DNA of 64,000 nucleotides from Niastella soli (GCF_017742245.1 NZ_JAGHKO010000002.1:1-64000), one strand, 5' to 3'; positions 33,246 to 42,519 are shown, numbered from the stretch's first letter. The notes: generated by a model not told the origin, from the sequence alone. Made by a program: numbers and translations.

Positions 33246-35114
33246 ATGAAGAAGGTTACCTCTACACTCTTACTGCTATTGGCATGCATTTACCTTTATG
33301 CCCAGCCTGGAACTCCTGATGTCACTTTCAATGCATTAGGGACCCCTGGTTATAAGATCACCGATATCGATGGTCAAAGGGATATTGTAAAAGGACTGGT
33401 AATAAAACCCAGCGATAAAAGTATTTACGTAACAGGTTTCATCCAAAATGGTGGCGCTGACACCTTGTTTATTGCCCACTTTATGAGCGATGGCACTCTG
33501 GACCCTGGTTTTGGAACCGATGGTATTGTAAAATATCTGTATTTAAATAATACCACGCATGGCAATGCCATTGGCTTGCAAAGCGACGGAACTGTAGTAG
33601 TGGCCGGTTGGAGCTATCCCAATAGCAACCACGACTTCTTTGTTGGCCGCTTTAATGGCACAACCGGTGCAGTAGTAAGCCAAACTACCGATGACCTAAG
33701 CACCATAACAGGTCTTAGTGGTCATGATGAGATCAATGCACTGGCCATCCAAAGCGATGATAAAATAGTGGTAACAGGTTTTGCCTCCATGAATGCATCG
33801 GTAAGTGAGGACTTTGCAATAGCCCGTTATACGGCTGCAGGCCTGCTTGATAATACCACCTTTAACGCAACAGGCTACCGTATACAAAACATCAATGGTG
33901 ATGATGAACCCAGGGCTATAACCATTGATAAAACAACCGGCGACATTATAGTAGCCGGTACTTCAGAATACGGTGGCGCCAATCCGAATTTTGCCATCAT
34001 GCGCGTATCCTCAACAGGAGCGCTTGTATTCGGTGCTCCCGGTTACAAGACACAGGATATCAATTCCGGAAGTGAAGACGACGCTACAGCTGTTGTTATA
34101 GACCGGAATGGTAATATAGTGGTGGCAGGTACTACTGCCTCACTCAACCCGCCGAACATAGCCCTTGCCCGCTTTACCCCAACAGGCGCACTGGACAATG
34201 CAGTTTTTGGCGGTGGCACTGGAATTGTGATCACCAATTATTCCGGAGCCAGCAGTAATGACCATGTCAGTTCGGTAGATATTCAGGTTGATGATAAAAT
34301 AATAGTAGGCGGCGTTACTGATGGTGGAAATACTGGTAACTACGACCCAATGCTTTTACGCTATTCTGACGCCGGCGTTCTGGATATTACATTTGGCACC
34401 AACACCCCCATACCCAATGGTAAAGCAACAATGGACATAGCTGGTTCAGGAGAAGATGCAGGAGCGATAGTCTTATCTGACCAAAAAATATTCTTTGCGG
34501 GTTTCACGCAGGCAACTCCTGATATAGTGCTGGCGGTATTTAACAATGATGCTTCTTCACTGCCATTGGTATTGTCGTCATTCTATGCGCAAAAACAAAC
34601 CAACAAAGTGGTATTGCAATGGCAAACCAGCAGCGAAGAAAATGTGAAGCAATTTGTGATCGAGCGCAGTACCGATGGTAAAACGTATAAAGCCATTGGC
34701 CAGGTAGCAGCAGTGGGTAACAGCAATCTGATCAGGAACTATACATTTGCCGACCAGTCGCCTTATATGTCTCAAAACAACTATTATCGGTTGAACATGC
34801 AGGATGCTGATGGCACTACTAAATACAGCAAAATACTCATTGTTAAATTCGATGGCCAGTTAGTCGCCAGCCTGGGTATCTTCCCTAACCCCACCAGAGA
34901 CCTGCTGCAGGTTCAACTGCCCGATGGCATGGAAGGCACAGTAGGTTTACAGATCATTGATATGAACGGCCGTGTGGTAAAATGGAATAATCTGGCTTCT
35001 GATGGTCATGCGCTTAACACCACTTTAGATGTAAGCACACTGGTAAAAGGTATTTACATCCTGAGAGCAACCGCCGGTAACACTACCGTGACCAAACGCT
35101 TCTCAAAACAATAA
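33246..35114 (+). CDS. Delta-60 repeat secreted protein with T9SS sorting domain
   Basis: The 622-residue protein has a signal peptide (MKKVTSTLLLLLACIYLYAQ), then about eight delta-60 repeats of 50-60 residues (residues 20-440). Each carries a D(D/G)KIVVTGF or GNIVVAGT type core and an ARYTAAGLLD segment, which together form a beta-propeller-like fold. A linker domain (LPLVLSSFYAQKQTNKVVLQWQTSSEEN...) and a C-terminal type A sorting domain (about 545-622) follow. Type IX secretion to the cell surface is therefore likely. A perfect 50-bp palindromic terminator follows. Confidence 0.85.
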   Translation: MKKVTSTLLLLLACIYLYAQPGTPDVTFNALGTPGYKITDIDGQRDIVKGLVIKPSDKSIYVTGFIQNGGADTLFIAHFMSDGTLDPGFGTDGIVKYLYLNNTTHGNAIGLQSDGTVVVAGWSYPNSNHDFFVGRFNGTTGAVVSQTTDDLSTITGLSGHDEINALAIQSDDKIVVTGFASMNASVSEDFAIARYTAAGLLDNTTFNATGYRIQNINGDDEPRAITIDKTTGDIIVAGTSEYGGANPNFAIMRVSSTGALVFGAPGYKTQDINSGSEDDATAVVIDRNGNIVVAGTTASLNPPNIALARFTPTGALDNAVFGGGTGIVITNYSGASSNDHVSSVDIQVDDKIIVGGVTDGGNTGNYDPMLLRYSDAGVLDITFGTNTPIPNGKATMDIAGSGEDAGAIVLSDQKIFFAGFTQATPDIVLAVFNNDASSLPLVLSSFYAQKQTNKVVLQWQTSSEENVKQFVIERSTDGKTYKAIGQVAAVGNSNLIRNYTFADQSPYMSQNNYYRLNMQDADGTTKYSKILIVKFDGQLVASLGIFPNPTRDLLQVQLPDGMEGTVGLQIIDMNGRVVKWNNLASDGHALNTTLDVSTLVKGIYILRATAGNTTVTKRFSKQ

Positions 35115-35133
35115 GCAACTAACAACAGGTCTA

Positions 35134-35183
35134 TATAAAGAAAATGCCCCCCGACGGTACCGTCGGGGGGCATTTTCTTTATA
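35134..35183. terminator. Perfect 50-bp palindrome, bidirectional terminator
   Basis: Positions 35134-35158 pair base for base with 35159-35183 without any loop. The core CCCCGACGGTACCGTCGGGG is repeated at 59268-59287 after the aconitase gene. A/T-rich outer arms serve as U-tracts on either strand, matching the convergent genes at 33246 and 35865. Confidence 0.85.
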
Positions 35184-35217
35184 ACTTGTATTTGTATCCC
35201 ATTTCCACATTTGCTAT

Positions 35218-35865
35218 TTAACCACCTACACTACCATCTTTATATCTTACTTTCTTCTTACCTGAATTCTTCTTTTCAAACTCCACTACTTCTTTCGGTT
35301 TGGCAACCTGTTTCTTTTCTGTGGCTACGGGGGCTTTGGCTGCTTCGTCCAGTTTTCCCAGTGTATACATTTCAGAACGGACTACCTGGCCGGTTTCGGG
35401 GTCATAATATTTCCAGATCCCATGTTTAATGGCTGCGCCTTCGTTTTTGATAATAACAGTACGGTAGGTATCAAATTTATCAGGGTCTTCAATTTCCAGG
35501 GTATCATACTCTTTATCGGGGTTCAGGGCTTTCCAGCTCTGTTCCAGTCTCAAGGCGCCATCTTTGGTAAAATAGCGGCAAACACTGTCTTTAAGGCCCC
35601 ATTTATAGAACTCTATACCTACCAGGTCGCCCATTAATGAATACAAACGCCACTCCCCTTCTTTCCGGTTCTTTTCGAACCAGCCTTCCTCTTCATACCC
35701 GGGTTCGCCGCGTACATTATCATAATGCAGTTTCCAGGGTCCCCATTTACGGTCAATTTTATCAATCCGGTTCAGCGTATCGCCCGATGAAGTAAGTTTA
35801 TAACTTTTCCATTGGGCAAAACTGTTTACAGAAAATAACAGGAACACAAATAATATCGATCGCAT
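35218..35865 (-). CDS. MORN-repeat (YwqK-type) secreted protein
   Basis: The 215-residue product starts at the ATG that opens a clear signal peptide (MRSILFVFLLFSVNSFAQ); the upstream in-frame codons (to 35994) are basic and not protein-like. The mature part has MORN_2 variants such as EEEGWFEKNRKEGEWRLYS and KHGIWKYYDPETGQVVRSEMY, as found in YwqK-family proteins. The toxin-antitoxin label sometimes given to this family is not supported here, because no toxin gene is adjacent. The C-terminus is lysine-rich (FEKKNSGKKKVRYKDGS). Confidence 0.7.
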   Translation of the reverse strand: MRSILFVFLLFSVNSFAQWKSYKLTSSGDTLNRIDKIDRKWGPWKLHYDNVRGEPGYEEEGWFEKNRKEGEWRLYSLMGDLVGIEFYKWGLKDSVCRYFTKDGALRLEQSWKALNPDKEYDTLEIEDPDKFDTYRTVIIKNEGAAIKHGIWKYYDPETGQVVRSEMYTLGKLDEAAKAPVATEKKQVAKPKEVVEFEKKNSGKKKVRYKDGSVGG

Positions 35866-35999
35866 TGTAACAGATTTGATAATGGTAATTAAACATCCTA
35901 TCCTCGCAATAATAACGCCAATCCTGGCTTTTTCATTGTCACGCATGGCTTTGCCACGCTTGCAGCACGCGCTGATTTTTGTTCTTTTTAACACTATTG

Positions 36000-36533
36000 C
36001 TACCGCGACGAATGGGTCTTTCTCATAAAAGCATATAGTATTAAAAGATCAGTTTCATAATTATCCCACTTCGAACGGGCCGGATCTGTCTCCTCCATAT
36101 ATACAATCCTTGTTTCTACCAGCGTATTTACAGGTTTTCCGTTAATAAAACTGGGGAGTACAACAGGCATTTTCCTGGCAACCCGGGTAACATCCTTTTC
36201 TATTTCTACATTAGCTCCTGCACCACACCATGCCCTGGTTACATGCCCCTCTTTATCAATAATTAAATACAACTTGCACGATAGGACTTCCCGGGGTTTG
36301 TCAAACGGAAAGAGTAAATTCCGATAAAAATATCTTTGTATCCCATTCTTTATTAAAGTATCACTAAACAATACCGTATCTCCCCGGATTGTATTACACA
36401 TGGAAAATCTCGCAGATATAGTATCTGAACTGTTATCCTGTTGACGCAAACCTTTTCCCGTTTGCCCCTCAATAGGAAGCGCCGATACAAACAGTAAGAT
36501 GGTAAGTATTGAATTAATTAGCCTCATGCGCAT
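36000..36533 (-). CDS. Secreted TonB C-terminal-like protein
   Basis: The 177-residue protein begins MRMRLINSILTILLFVSALPIEG, a plausible signal peptide; 36557 is an alternative upstream start. The core LSCKLYLIIDKEGHVTRAW followed by VTRVARKMPVVLPSFINGKPVNTLVETRI resembles the TonB C-terminal fold seen in stand-alone periplasmic proteins. It has no proline-rich TonB spacer and so is not itself an energy transducer. Function is unknown. Confidence 0.55.
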   Translation of the reverse strand: MRMRLINSILTILLFVSALPIEGQTGKGLRQQDNSSDTISARFSMCNTIRGDTVLFSDTLIKNGIQRYFYRNLLFPFDKPREVLSCKLYLIIDKEGHVTRAWCGAGANVEIEKDVTRVARKMPVVLPSFINGKPVNTLVETRIVYMEETDPARSKWDNYETDLLILYAFMRKTHSSR

Positions 36534-36605
36534 ATTGATTAAAACGAGTGCCAGCACACAGATCCGGCTCTTTATTAAATTTAATCAATATTCCGCGGCT
36601 GCCGT

Positions 36606-37025
36606 TTATTTGTTCAGCAAGTACTGTAGCGCCAACTCATAGCCCTTCAATCCCAGGCCAATAATGCTGCCAGCTGATTTGCCCGACACGTGCGACAGTT
36701 TACGGAATTCCTCACGCGCATGTACATTGGAGATATGTACTTCTACCACCGGGGTCTTAATACTCGCTATGGCGTCGCCGATAGCTACAGAAGTGTGGGT
36801 ATAACCACCGGGGTTCATAATAATGCCATCATAATCAAAACCAACCCGCTGTAATTCATTGATCAGTTCCCCTTCTACATTGCTCTGGTAGTAATGTATG
36901 TCTACCTGAGGGTACTTGCTTTTCAGCGTTGCCAGATAGTCATCGAAAGAGGTACTGCCGTAAATACCGGGTTCGCGTTTGCCTAACAGGTTCAGGTTAG
37001 GTCCATTGATGATAGCTATTTTCAT
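36606..37025 (-). CDS. aroQ: Type II 3-dehydroquinate dehydratase
   Basis: The enzyme dehydrates 3-dehydroquinate in the shikimate pathway. The 139-residue protein has the family signature IINGPNLNLLGKREPGIYG with the catalytic tyrosine. NPGGYTHTSVAIGDA holds the substrate-binding asparagine, and EVHISNVHAREEFRKLS holds the catalytic histidine. Length is typical of the small type II class. It lies downstream of carA on the same strand, but the hairpin at 37043 separates them. Confidence 0.93.
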   Translation of the reverse strand: MKIAIINGPNLNLLGKREPGIYGSTSFDDYLATLKSKYPQVDIHYYQSNVEGELINELQRVGFDYDGIIMNPGGYTHTSVAIGDAIASIKTPVVEVHISNVHAREEFRKLSHVSGKSAGSIIGLGLKGYELALQYLLNK

Positions 37026-37042
37026 AATATTAAAGAGAAAAG

Positions 37043-37065
37043 AAAGGGTGGAAAACCCACCCTTT
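37043..37065 (-). terminator. Hairpin between carA and aroQ
   Basis: AAAGGGTGG/CCACCCTTT with a 5-nt loop, followed on the minus strand by CTTTTCTCTTT. It probably terminates carA. Confidence 0.6.
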
Positions 37066-37091
37066 AATTCATTGAAAATAAATCACAACTA

Positions 37092-38201
37092 TTAGTTCAT
37101 ATGCTCTTTGATCAATTGGATAAAATCATCGAACAGGTATCGGCTGTCGTGCGGCCCAGGCGTACTTTCGGGGTGGTATTGCACCGAGAAAGCCGGTTGA
37201 TCTTTCATCCTGATGCCTTCGATAGAGTCGTCGTTCAGGTTCACGTGCGTGATCTCGATATTTGAAACTTTCTTAACTGACTCAGGATCAACACCAAATC
37301 CATGATTCTGGGTAGTTATTTCGCACTTGCCGGTAAGCAGGTTCTTAACCGGGTGGTTCAGTCCACGGTGACCATGATGCATTTTATAAGTATCGATGTT
37401 ATTAGCCAGGGCTATTAACTGGTGACCGAGGCAGATGCCAAAGGTTGGCTTTTTCTCATTCAGTACGTCCTTCACAGTGATAATGGCATAATCCATTGCT
37501 GCGGGGTCGCCAGGACCATTGGAGATGAAATAACCATTGGGTGCAAAGGCTTTCAGCTCGCTGATAGGCGTTTTAGCCGGAAATACCTTTACATAGGCCC
37601 CACGCTCCACCATACAGGTAAGAATGTGCCTTTTGGTGCCAAAATCGAGCACCGCGATCTTAACCGGGGAGTTGGGATCGCCCAGGGTATATGGTTCGGT
37701 AGTGCTCACTACGCTGGCCAGCTCCAGGCCGTCCATATTAGGGGTTTTTGCCAGTTCTTGCTTCAACTGCTCCACATCGAGGATCTCAGAAGAGATAATG
37801 CAGTTCATGGCCCCTTTTGTGCGAACGTGAGCAACAAGCGCGCGGGTATCAACCCCTTCAATGCACACGATATTATTTTTGATCAGGTATTGATCAAGAG
37901 ATTCAGTAGCCTGTTTACGACTGTATTGTTCCTCCAGGTTGCGTCCGATCATCCCGCGGATCTTCACGCTATCAGACTCAACATCAGTGTCTTTAGTTCC
38001 GTAATTACCCACGTGCACATTGTTCATAATAACAACCTGCCCATAGTAACTGGGATCTGTAAATACTTCCTGGTAACCGGTCATCCCGGTATTAAAACAA
38101 ATTTCACCGGTTGTAGTGCCTATTTTTCCAAAGGCTTTACCATAATGAATGGTGCCATCTTCCAACAACAATACAGCGGGTTTTTGTAGCGTATTCGACA
38201 T
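37092..38201 (-). CDS. carA: Carbamoyl-phosphate synthase small subunit
   Basis: The small subunit hydrolyses glutamine and passes ammonia to CarB for carbamoyl phosphate, used in pyrimidine and arginine synthesis. The 369-residue protein has the N-terminal CPSase domain (LLEDGTIHYGKAFG; CFNTGMTGYQEVFTDPSYYGQ). A class I amidotransferase domain follows, with the nucleophile elbow FGICLGHQLIAL and the histidine-glutamate pair in YHPESTPGPHDSRYLFDDF. carB is not in the window, so the two subunits are not in one operon. Confidence 0.95.
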   Translation of the reverse strand: MSNTLQKPAVLLLEDGTIHYGKAFGKIGTTTGEICFNTGMTGYQEVFTDPSYYGQVVIMNNVHVGNYGTKDTDVESDSVKIRGMIGRNLEEQYSRKQATESLDQYLIKNNIVCIEGVDTRALVAHVRTKGAMNCIISSEILDVEQLKQELAKTPNMDGLELASVVSTTEPYTLGDPNSPVKIAVLDFGTKRHILTCMVERGAYVKVFPAKTPISELKAFAPNGYFISNGPGDPAAMDYAIITVKDVLNEKKPTFGICLGHQLIALANNIDTYKMHHGHRGLNHPVKNLLTGKCEITTQNHGFGVDPESVKKVSNIEITHVNLNDDSIEGIRMKDQPAFSVQYHPESTPGPHDSRYLFDDFIQLIKEHMN

Positions 38202-38287
38202 CTTACTATAAAAAAATTTTGCAAAAATAACACAATAATTAACGAACTAGGTCAATTTCTTGTTCACAGAATAGGAAAAATTTTGAA

Positions 38288-38315
38288 GTAAGACGTAAGA
38301 GATAAGAAGTAAGGG
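38288..38315 (+). repeat. Heptad array (GTAAGAC type)
   Basis: GTAAGAC, GTAAGAG, ATAAGAA and GTAAGGG lie upstream of carA. A related inverted stretch (CATACGTCATACTTC) lies at 38376-38390. Confidence 0.65.
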
Positions 38316-38412
38316 GCTCACTAAATTTTAAAATTCTGCAAAGTCACGGAGAGCCCGGAATTGCAGACTCTTCATACGTCATACTTCTTAATTCGGCCTT
38401 TATTGTATGGGC

Positions 38413-38442
38413 AAAAAAAGCCCCGACAATATCGCCGGGGCT
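38413..38442 (-). terminator. Intrinsic terminator of the ribosomal operon
   Basis: AGCCCCG/CGGGGCT is followed on the minus strand by TTTTTTTG. It marks the end of the infA-rplQ transcript before carA. Confidence 0.8.
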
Positions 38443-38468
38443 CCTTTATAAGAAAAATGCGGTCATTT

Positions 38469-38975
38469 TTACTTCGCAGCTTTTTTTGCTGGTTTTTCTT
38501 CTGTTGCTTCAGCGGCAGGAGCGGCAGCAGAGTCATCAGCCTTTTTACGGGGGCTTCCGCTACGACGAGTTTTCTTCGCAGCTTCTTTAACTTCGCCTTT
38601 TCCTTTTCCGTAGATCTCGTTGAAGTCAACCAGTTCAATCATAGCTGTTTCAGCGTTATCACCCACACGAATACCCAGCTTAATGATGCGGGTATAACCA
38701 CCAGGACGGCCACCAACTTTCTCGGCGATAGTTCCGAACAGTTCAGTAACAGCCTCTTTGTTTTGCAGGTAGCTGAACACTACACGACGCTGATGCGTGG
38801 TATTATCTTTAGCCTTTGTTACCAGCGGCTCGATAAATGTGCGCAGTGCTTTTGCTTTTGCCAATGTGGTTGTGATACGCTTGTGATTGATAAGCTCACA
38901 AGCCAGGTTTTTCAGTAACGCCTTCCGGTGGGAGGTCGTTCTGCCCAGGTTGTTGATTTTGTCGCCGTGACGCAT
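38469..38975 (-). CDS. rplQ: 50S ribosomal protein L17
   Basis: The first 115 or so residues are a canonical L17 ([46 protein letters not shown]). After that comes a low-complexity tail of about 50 residues rich in Lys and Ala ([35 protein letters not shown]), giving 168 residues instead of about 120. Such tails are common in Bacteroidota L17. It is the last gene of the ribosomal operon. Confidence 0.96.
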   Translation of the reverse strand: MRHGDKINNLGRTTSHRKALLKNLACELINHKRITTTLAKAKALRTFIEPLVTKAKDNTTHQRRVVFSYLQNKEAVTELFGTIAEKVGGRPGGYTRIIKLGIRVGDNAETAMIELVDFNEIYGKGKGEVKEAAKKTRRSGSPRKKADDSAAAPAAEATEEKPAKKAAK

Positions 38976-39040
38976 GACTTTGTTGTTTTACGACTGTACC
39001 GTGTCAGGAATTACAGTCTACTTTAAAAAAATATTTGAAG

Positions 39041-39102
39041 ATTTCTGATGTAGCGATTTTGGGAGGTTGATCCCAAAACCGCTATATCTAAAAATCAGAA
39101 AT
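39041..39102 (-). other. Long intercistronic hairpin between rpoA and rplQ
   Basis: Outer arms ATTTCTGAT/ATCAGAAAT and inner arms TAGCGATTTTGGGA/TCCCAAAACCGCTA (one mismatch) form a two-tier stem. No run of T residues follows on the minus strand, so it looks like a processing or stability element rather than a terminator. Confidence 0.65.
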
Positions 39103-39104
39103 AA

Positions 39105-40106
39105 CTAGAGCTCTTCTTTATCCAGACCCAACTTGCTGAGGTCCATACCGAAGTGTAAACCTCTTTCAGCCAGCACCTGCTCAATTTCTGCCAGTGACTT
39201 CTGACCGAAGTTTCTGAACTTCATCAGGTCTTCCTGTTCGTATTGAACCAGCTCGCTCAAGCTGTTGATCTTAGCAGCTTTCAAACAGTTGAAAGCACGT
39301 ACAGACAGATCGAGGTCTTCGAGTGGGGTTTTGAGTATTTTGCGCAATTGCAGCATTTGCTCATCCACCACATCCTCTTTCTTATCTTCTTTGTTATCGA
39401 AAGTGATGTTCTCGTCAGTGATGATCATCAGGTGCTGGATCAGGATGCGGCTGGCTTGTTTCACCGCTTCTTCAGGGTGAATGGTACCATCCGTAGAAAC
39501 GTCCATGATCAGCTTTTCGTAGTCAGTGCGCTGTTCAACACGGGTGTTTTCAATAGCGTACTTTACGTTTTTGATAGGAGTGAAAATAGCATCAGTTGGG
39601 ATATAACCAAATGGTGCATCTTTCACCTTGTTATCTTCAGCAGGAACATATCCGCGACCTTTTGAAACGGTCAGTTCAATGTCCAGCTTGGCTGATGAAT
39701 CCAAAATGCAGATCAACAGATCGGGGTTCATGATCTCGAAGTTTTGTGTAGCTTCTCCGATCATACCGGCTGTGAATTCTGACTTATTTTTAATGCTCAG
39801 GGTAATTTTCTCCTGGCTCACTTCATGATCTACTTTCTTCTTAAACCGAACCTGTTTCAGGTTCAGAATGATCTCCAGCACATCTTCAGTAATACCCTTG
39901 ATGGTAGCAAACTCATGGTCTACTCCTTCAATTCGAATACCTACGATAGCAAACCCTTCCAATGAACTCAACAATACTCTGCGCAAAGCATTACCAATGG
40001 TTACACCGTAACCAGGCTCTAACGGGCGAAACTCAAACTGAGCTTCGAATTCCGTTGCTTTTTGTAAAACTATTTTGTCAGGTTTCTGGAAATTTAAAAT
40101 TGCCAT
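39105..40106 (-). CDS. rpoA: RNA polymerase alpha subunit
   Basis: The 333-residue protein has the N-terminal dimerisation domain (PLEPGYGVTIGNALRRVLLSSLEG; GRGYVPAED) that assembles beta and beta-prime. A linker follows, and then the C-terminal domain (DLDLSVRAFNCLKAAKINSLSELV...NFGQKSLAEIEQVLAERGLHFGM) that contacts promoters and regulators. Position between rpsD and rplQ is standard. Confidence 0.98.
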   Translation of the reverse strand: MAILNFQKPDKIVLQKATEFEAQFEFRPLEPGYGVTIGNALRRVLLSSLEGFAIVGIRIEGVDHEFATIKGITEDVLEIILNLKQVRFKKKVDHEVSQEKITLSIKNKSEFTAGMIGEATQNFEIMNPDLLICILDSSAKLDIELTVSKGRGYVPAEDNKVKDAPFGYIPTDAIFTPIKNVKYAIENTRVEQRTDYEKLIMDVSTDGTIHPEEAVKQASRILIQHLMIITDENITFDNKEDKKEDVVDEQMLQLRKILKTPLEDLDLSVRAFNCLKAAKINSLSELVQYEQEDLMKFRNFGQKSLAEIEQVLAERGLHFGMDLSKLGLDKEEL

Positions 40107-40187
40107 ATTATAAATCTCTATTTTTTACGTTGGTAGAATGTGAGTGATTAAGGTAAGCGTTTTACTGATACGGATCAGGCTTCACGA

Positions 40188-40793
40188 TTACTTGCTATAC
40201 AACTCAACAATCAACTGCTCCTTAATGTTCTCAGGAACGCTTTCACGCTCTGGATAAGCTACGAAAGTACCGCTCATCTCAGTTTCGTTCCAGTCGAGCC
40301 AGCTGAACTTTGCGTTTTTACCGCGGAAAACGCTGGTAATAGCAGTGTTTCCTTTATCCTTTTCTTTAACACCAATGATATCACCAGGTTGCAATTGATA
40401 AGAAGGGATATTCACTACTGCTCCGTTAACAGTTACGTGTTTGTGTGATACCAGCTGGCGGGCGCCGGGACGTGAAGGAGACATACCCAGGCGGTAAACA
40501 GCGTTATCCAAACGGGCTTCCAGCAATTTGATCAGGTTTTCACCAGTTACACCTTTTAAACGAGCTGCCTCTTCAAAGGTTTTGCGGAATTGTTTTTCCA
40601 AAACGCCGTATGTATATTTAGCTTTTTGCTTTTCTTTCAACTGTAATGCATACTCACCGGGAGCTTTACGCTTTTTAGAAGGACCATGTTGACCGGGAGG
40701 ATTGCTGTTCTTTGACAGATATTTACCATTGCCTAAGATAGGCTCGCCGAAAATACGACAGATTCTTGTTTTGGGACCAGTGTAACGTGCCAT
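40188..40793 (-). CDS. rpsD: 30S ribosomal protein S4
   Basis: The 201-residue protein binds 16S rRNA early in small-subunit assembly. It shows the N-terminal [18 protein letters not shown] and the S4 domain ([39 protein letters not shown]). In many bacteria S4 also regulates its own operon; no known S4 target structure is identified here, although hairpins lie in the neighbouring gaps. Confidence 0.97.
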   Translation of the reverse strand: MARYTGPKTRICRIFGEPILGNGKYLSKNSNPPGQHGPSKKRKAPGEYALQLKEKQKAKYTYGVLEKQFRKTFEEAARLKGVTGENLIKLLEARLDNAVYRLGMSPSRPGARQLVSHKHVTVNGAVVNIPSYQLQPGDIIGVKEKDKGNTAITSVFRGKNAKFSWLDWNETEMSGTFVAYPERESVPENIKEQLIVELYSK

Positions 40794-40880
40794 GTTGTTA
40801 TTTAATTAGATTTTTTGGTGACGATACACGATCCTAAAAATCTTAAAAATCAATCGTATATCCTTTTTATATAAAATAAA

Positions 40881-40911
40881 TTTAGTGATTTGGGGCTTCC
40901 AAATCACTAAA
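40881..40911 (-). other. Intercistronic hairpin between rpsK and rpsD
   Basis: A perfect 13-bp stem (TTTAGTGATTTGG/CCAAATCACTAAA) with a 5-nt loop lies 13 bp after the rpsK stop codon. No T-run follows directly. Confidence 0.6.
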
Positions 40912-40924
40912 TCAGAAAATATTA

Positions 40925-41329
40925 CTATACTCTTCTTTTCTTGGGAGGACGGCAACCATTGTGAGGCAGCGGAGTAACGTCTTTGATCATCGCGATCTCA
41001 ATACCGTTCTGAGATAAAGAGCGGATAGAGCTCTCGCGGCCAGCGCCGGGTCCTTTTACATATACATCAACTTTCTTCACACCTGCATCGAAAGCAGTTT
41101 TTGCAGCGTCAGCAGCGGCCATTTGAGCGGCATATGGAGTGTTCTTCTTAGAACCCTTGAAACCCATTTTACCGGCACTGCTCCAGGAAATAACCTGGCC
41201 ATTCTTGTTAGTAATGCTGATGATAATGTTGTTGAAGCTTGCTGAAATGTGAACATCACCATAGGTGTCCACCTTCACTATTCTTTTCTTCGCAGCGGCT
41301 TTTGCGCTGGTCTGTTGTGCTTTTGCCAT
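40925..41329 (-). CDS. rpsK: 30S ribosomal protein S11
   Basis: The 134-residue protein includes the S11 signature [40 protein letters not shown] and the central [24 protein letters not shown]. It forms the platform of the small subunit with S6 and S18. The N-terminus is extended by a Lys/Ala-rich segment ([16 protein letters not shown]). Confidence 0.97.
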   Translation of the reverse strand: MAKAQQTSAKAAAKKRIVKVDTYGDVHISASFNNIIISITNKNGQVISWSSAGKMGFKGSKKNTPYAAQMAAADAAKTAFDAGVKKVDVYVKGPGAGRESSIRSLSQNGIEIAMIKDVTPLPHNGCRPPKKRRV

Positions 41330-41450
41330 AATTGTTTACAGGTAATCTTAAAGTTTTAAAATAATCCCGATTTACCAGGAGCCAGATCAATACTCCGCCT
41401 GCACCTGCATCTGTAACTGACCTGTTTTATTGGTGCATATAAAATGCCTC

Positions 41451-41517
41451 AAGCTATAAGCTTGAAGCCACAAGTCATTATAAAAAACGGCTTGCAGCTT
41501 AAAGCTTGTAGCTTGGT
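41451..41517. repeat. Inverted pair of heptad arrays between rpsM and rpsK
   Basis: The left array is AAGCTAT, AAGCTTG, AAGCCAC, AAGTCAT (41451-41478); the right is GCTTGCA, GCTTAAA, GCTTGTA, GCTTGGT (41490-41517). The two arrays are largely complementary, so the transcript could fold into a long imperfect hairpin 7 bp after the rpsM stop codon. Confidence 0.75.
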
Positions 41518-41524
41518 GCTATTA

Positions 41525-41905
41525 TTATTTCTTAGGTGCTTTCTTTTTACCGGCAACAGTTTTCCGTTTTCCTTTACGGGTACGGCTGTTGGTACGTGTA
41601 CGTTGGCCACGAACGGGTAAACCTTTACGATGGCGTAAACCGCGGTAGCAAGCGATATCAAGCAAACGCTTAATACTCATTTGCACTTCAGAACGTAACT
41701 GACCTTCTACTTTCAGTTCGTTGGTAATAATGTTACGGATTGCATTCAGTTCGTCATCATTCCATTGATGAACTTTCTTATCCAGTGAAATACCTGCTTT
41801 ATTCAGGATGTACTGGGAAGTTGCACGACCGATTCCAAAAATATAGGTAAGACCAATTTCACCTCTTTTATTCTTGGGTAAATCTACACCGGCAATACGA
41901 GCCAT
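41525..41905 (-). CDS. rpsM: 30S ribosomal protein S13
   Basis: The 126-residue protein starts [26 protein letters not shown] and carries the basic C-terminal [34 protein letters not shown] that reaches tRNA in the P site. Position after rpmJ is standard for the operon. Confidence 0.97.
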   Translation of the reverse strand: MARIAGVDLPKNKRGEIGLTYIFGIGRATSQYILNKAGISLDKKVHQWNDDELNAIRNIITNELKVEGQLRSEVQMSIKRLLDIACYRGLRHRKGLPVRGQRTRTNSRTRKGKRKTVAGKKKAPKK

Positions 41906-41981
41906 ATCTTTCTTTTATTATTTTTTAGTTTAATTGAAAGCAAATCACAAATTGATAGCAAATCACAATTATTAATTGCAA

Positions 41982-42098
41982 TTACCCTTGTCTTTGCTTG
42001 AAGCGCGGGTTCTTTTTGTTTATCACATATAACCGGCCTTTTCTACGCACAATTTTACAATCGGCGCTACGCTTTTTAATTGATGCACGAACTTTCAT
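41982..42098 (-). CDS. rpmJ: 50S ribosomal protein L36
   Basis: This 38-residue protein reads [20 protein letters not shown] at its start and ends [12 protein letters not shown]. It is the short L36 with a conserved basic core; only one of the zinc-ligand cysteines of the C+ form is visible (SADCKIV), so it is probably the C- form that does not bind zinc. It lies between infA and rpsM as in other Bacteroidota. Confidence 0.95.
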   Translation of the reverse strand: MKVRASIKKRSADCKIVRRKGRLYVINKKNPRFKQRQG

Positions 42099-42127
42099 AA
42101 CATTTATTTATTTACAGTGCTTTACGA

Positions 42128-42346
42128 CTATTTATAACGGAAGATTATCCTACCCCTCGTTAAATCATAAGGGCTCATCTCCACTCCCACTTTATCGCCC
42201 GGCAAAATCCTGATGTAGTTCATTCGCATTTTACCTGAGATAGTTGCCAGTATCTCGTGCCCATTTTCAAGTTTTACCTTAAACATTGCGTTCGATAATG
42301 CTTCTATTATAACTCCATCCTGTTTGATCAGCGGTTGTTTACCCAT
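42128..42346 (-). CDS. infA: Translation initiation factor IF-1
   Basis: The 72-residue S1/OB-fold protein has the family core [39 protein letters not shown] and the C-terminal [13 protein letters not shown]. It binds the A site during initiation. It is the first gene of the seven-gene operon here; secY and map, usually upstream, are absent, and the operon has its own promoter at 42363. Confidence 0.97.
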   Translation of the reverse strand: MGKQPLIKQDGVIIEALSNAMFKVKLENGHEILATISGKMRMNYIRILPGDKVGVEMSPYDLTRGRIIFRYK

Positions 42347-42362
42347 ATAATTTTAAGGAGCG

Positions 42363-42370
42363 CAAAGATA
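42363..42370 (-). promoter_or_regulatory. -7 promoter element of the infA-rplQ operon
   Basis: TATCTTTG on the minus strand lies 16 nt before the infA start. It follows the terminator of the upstream gene, so the operon starts here. Confidence 0.6.
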
Positions 42371-42460
42371 TGAATATCGCCCTAAAAAAGAAAAAAATAA
42401 GAAATAATTAAAAATAATTGGCTGTTTTCCCTTTAATTGCCAGCAAATGTAGGCAAAAAA

Positions 42461-42519
42461 ATACAAGGAGTATTGACTACTACAGGTTCTTCAACATCCC
42501 GGTTCAACACTCCTTGTAT
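42461..42519 (-). terminator. Intrinsic terminator upstream of infA
   Basis: ATACAAGGAGTATTGA pairs with TCAACACTCCTTGTAT (16 bp, one mismatch, 27-nt loop), followed on the minus strand by TTTTTTGCC. It ends the hypothetical gene at 42547. Confidence 0.75.

Noticed and set aside
35218..35865. Toxin-antitoxin system, because YwqK relatives are sometimes labelled antitoxins
   Set aside because: No toxin gene is adjacent, and the protein carries a secretion signal.
35866..35994. Upstream extension of the MORN-repeat protein
   Set aside because: The extra residues are basic and unlike any family, whereas the signal peptide starts cleanly at 35865.
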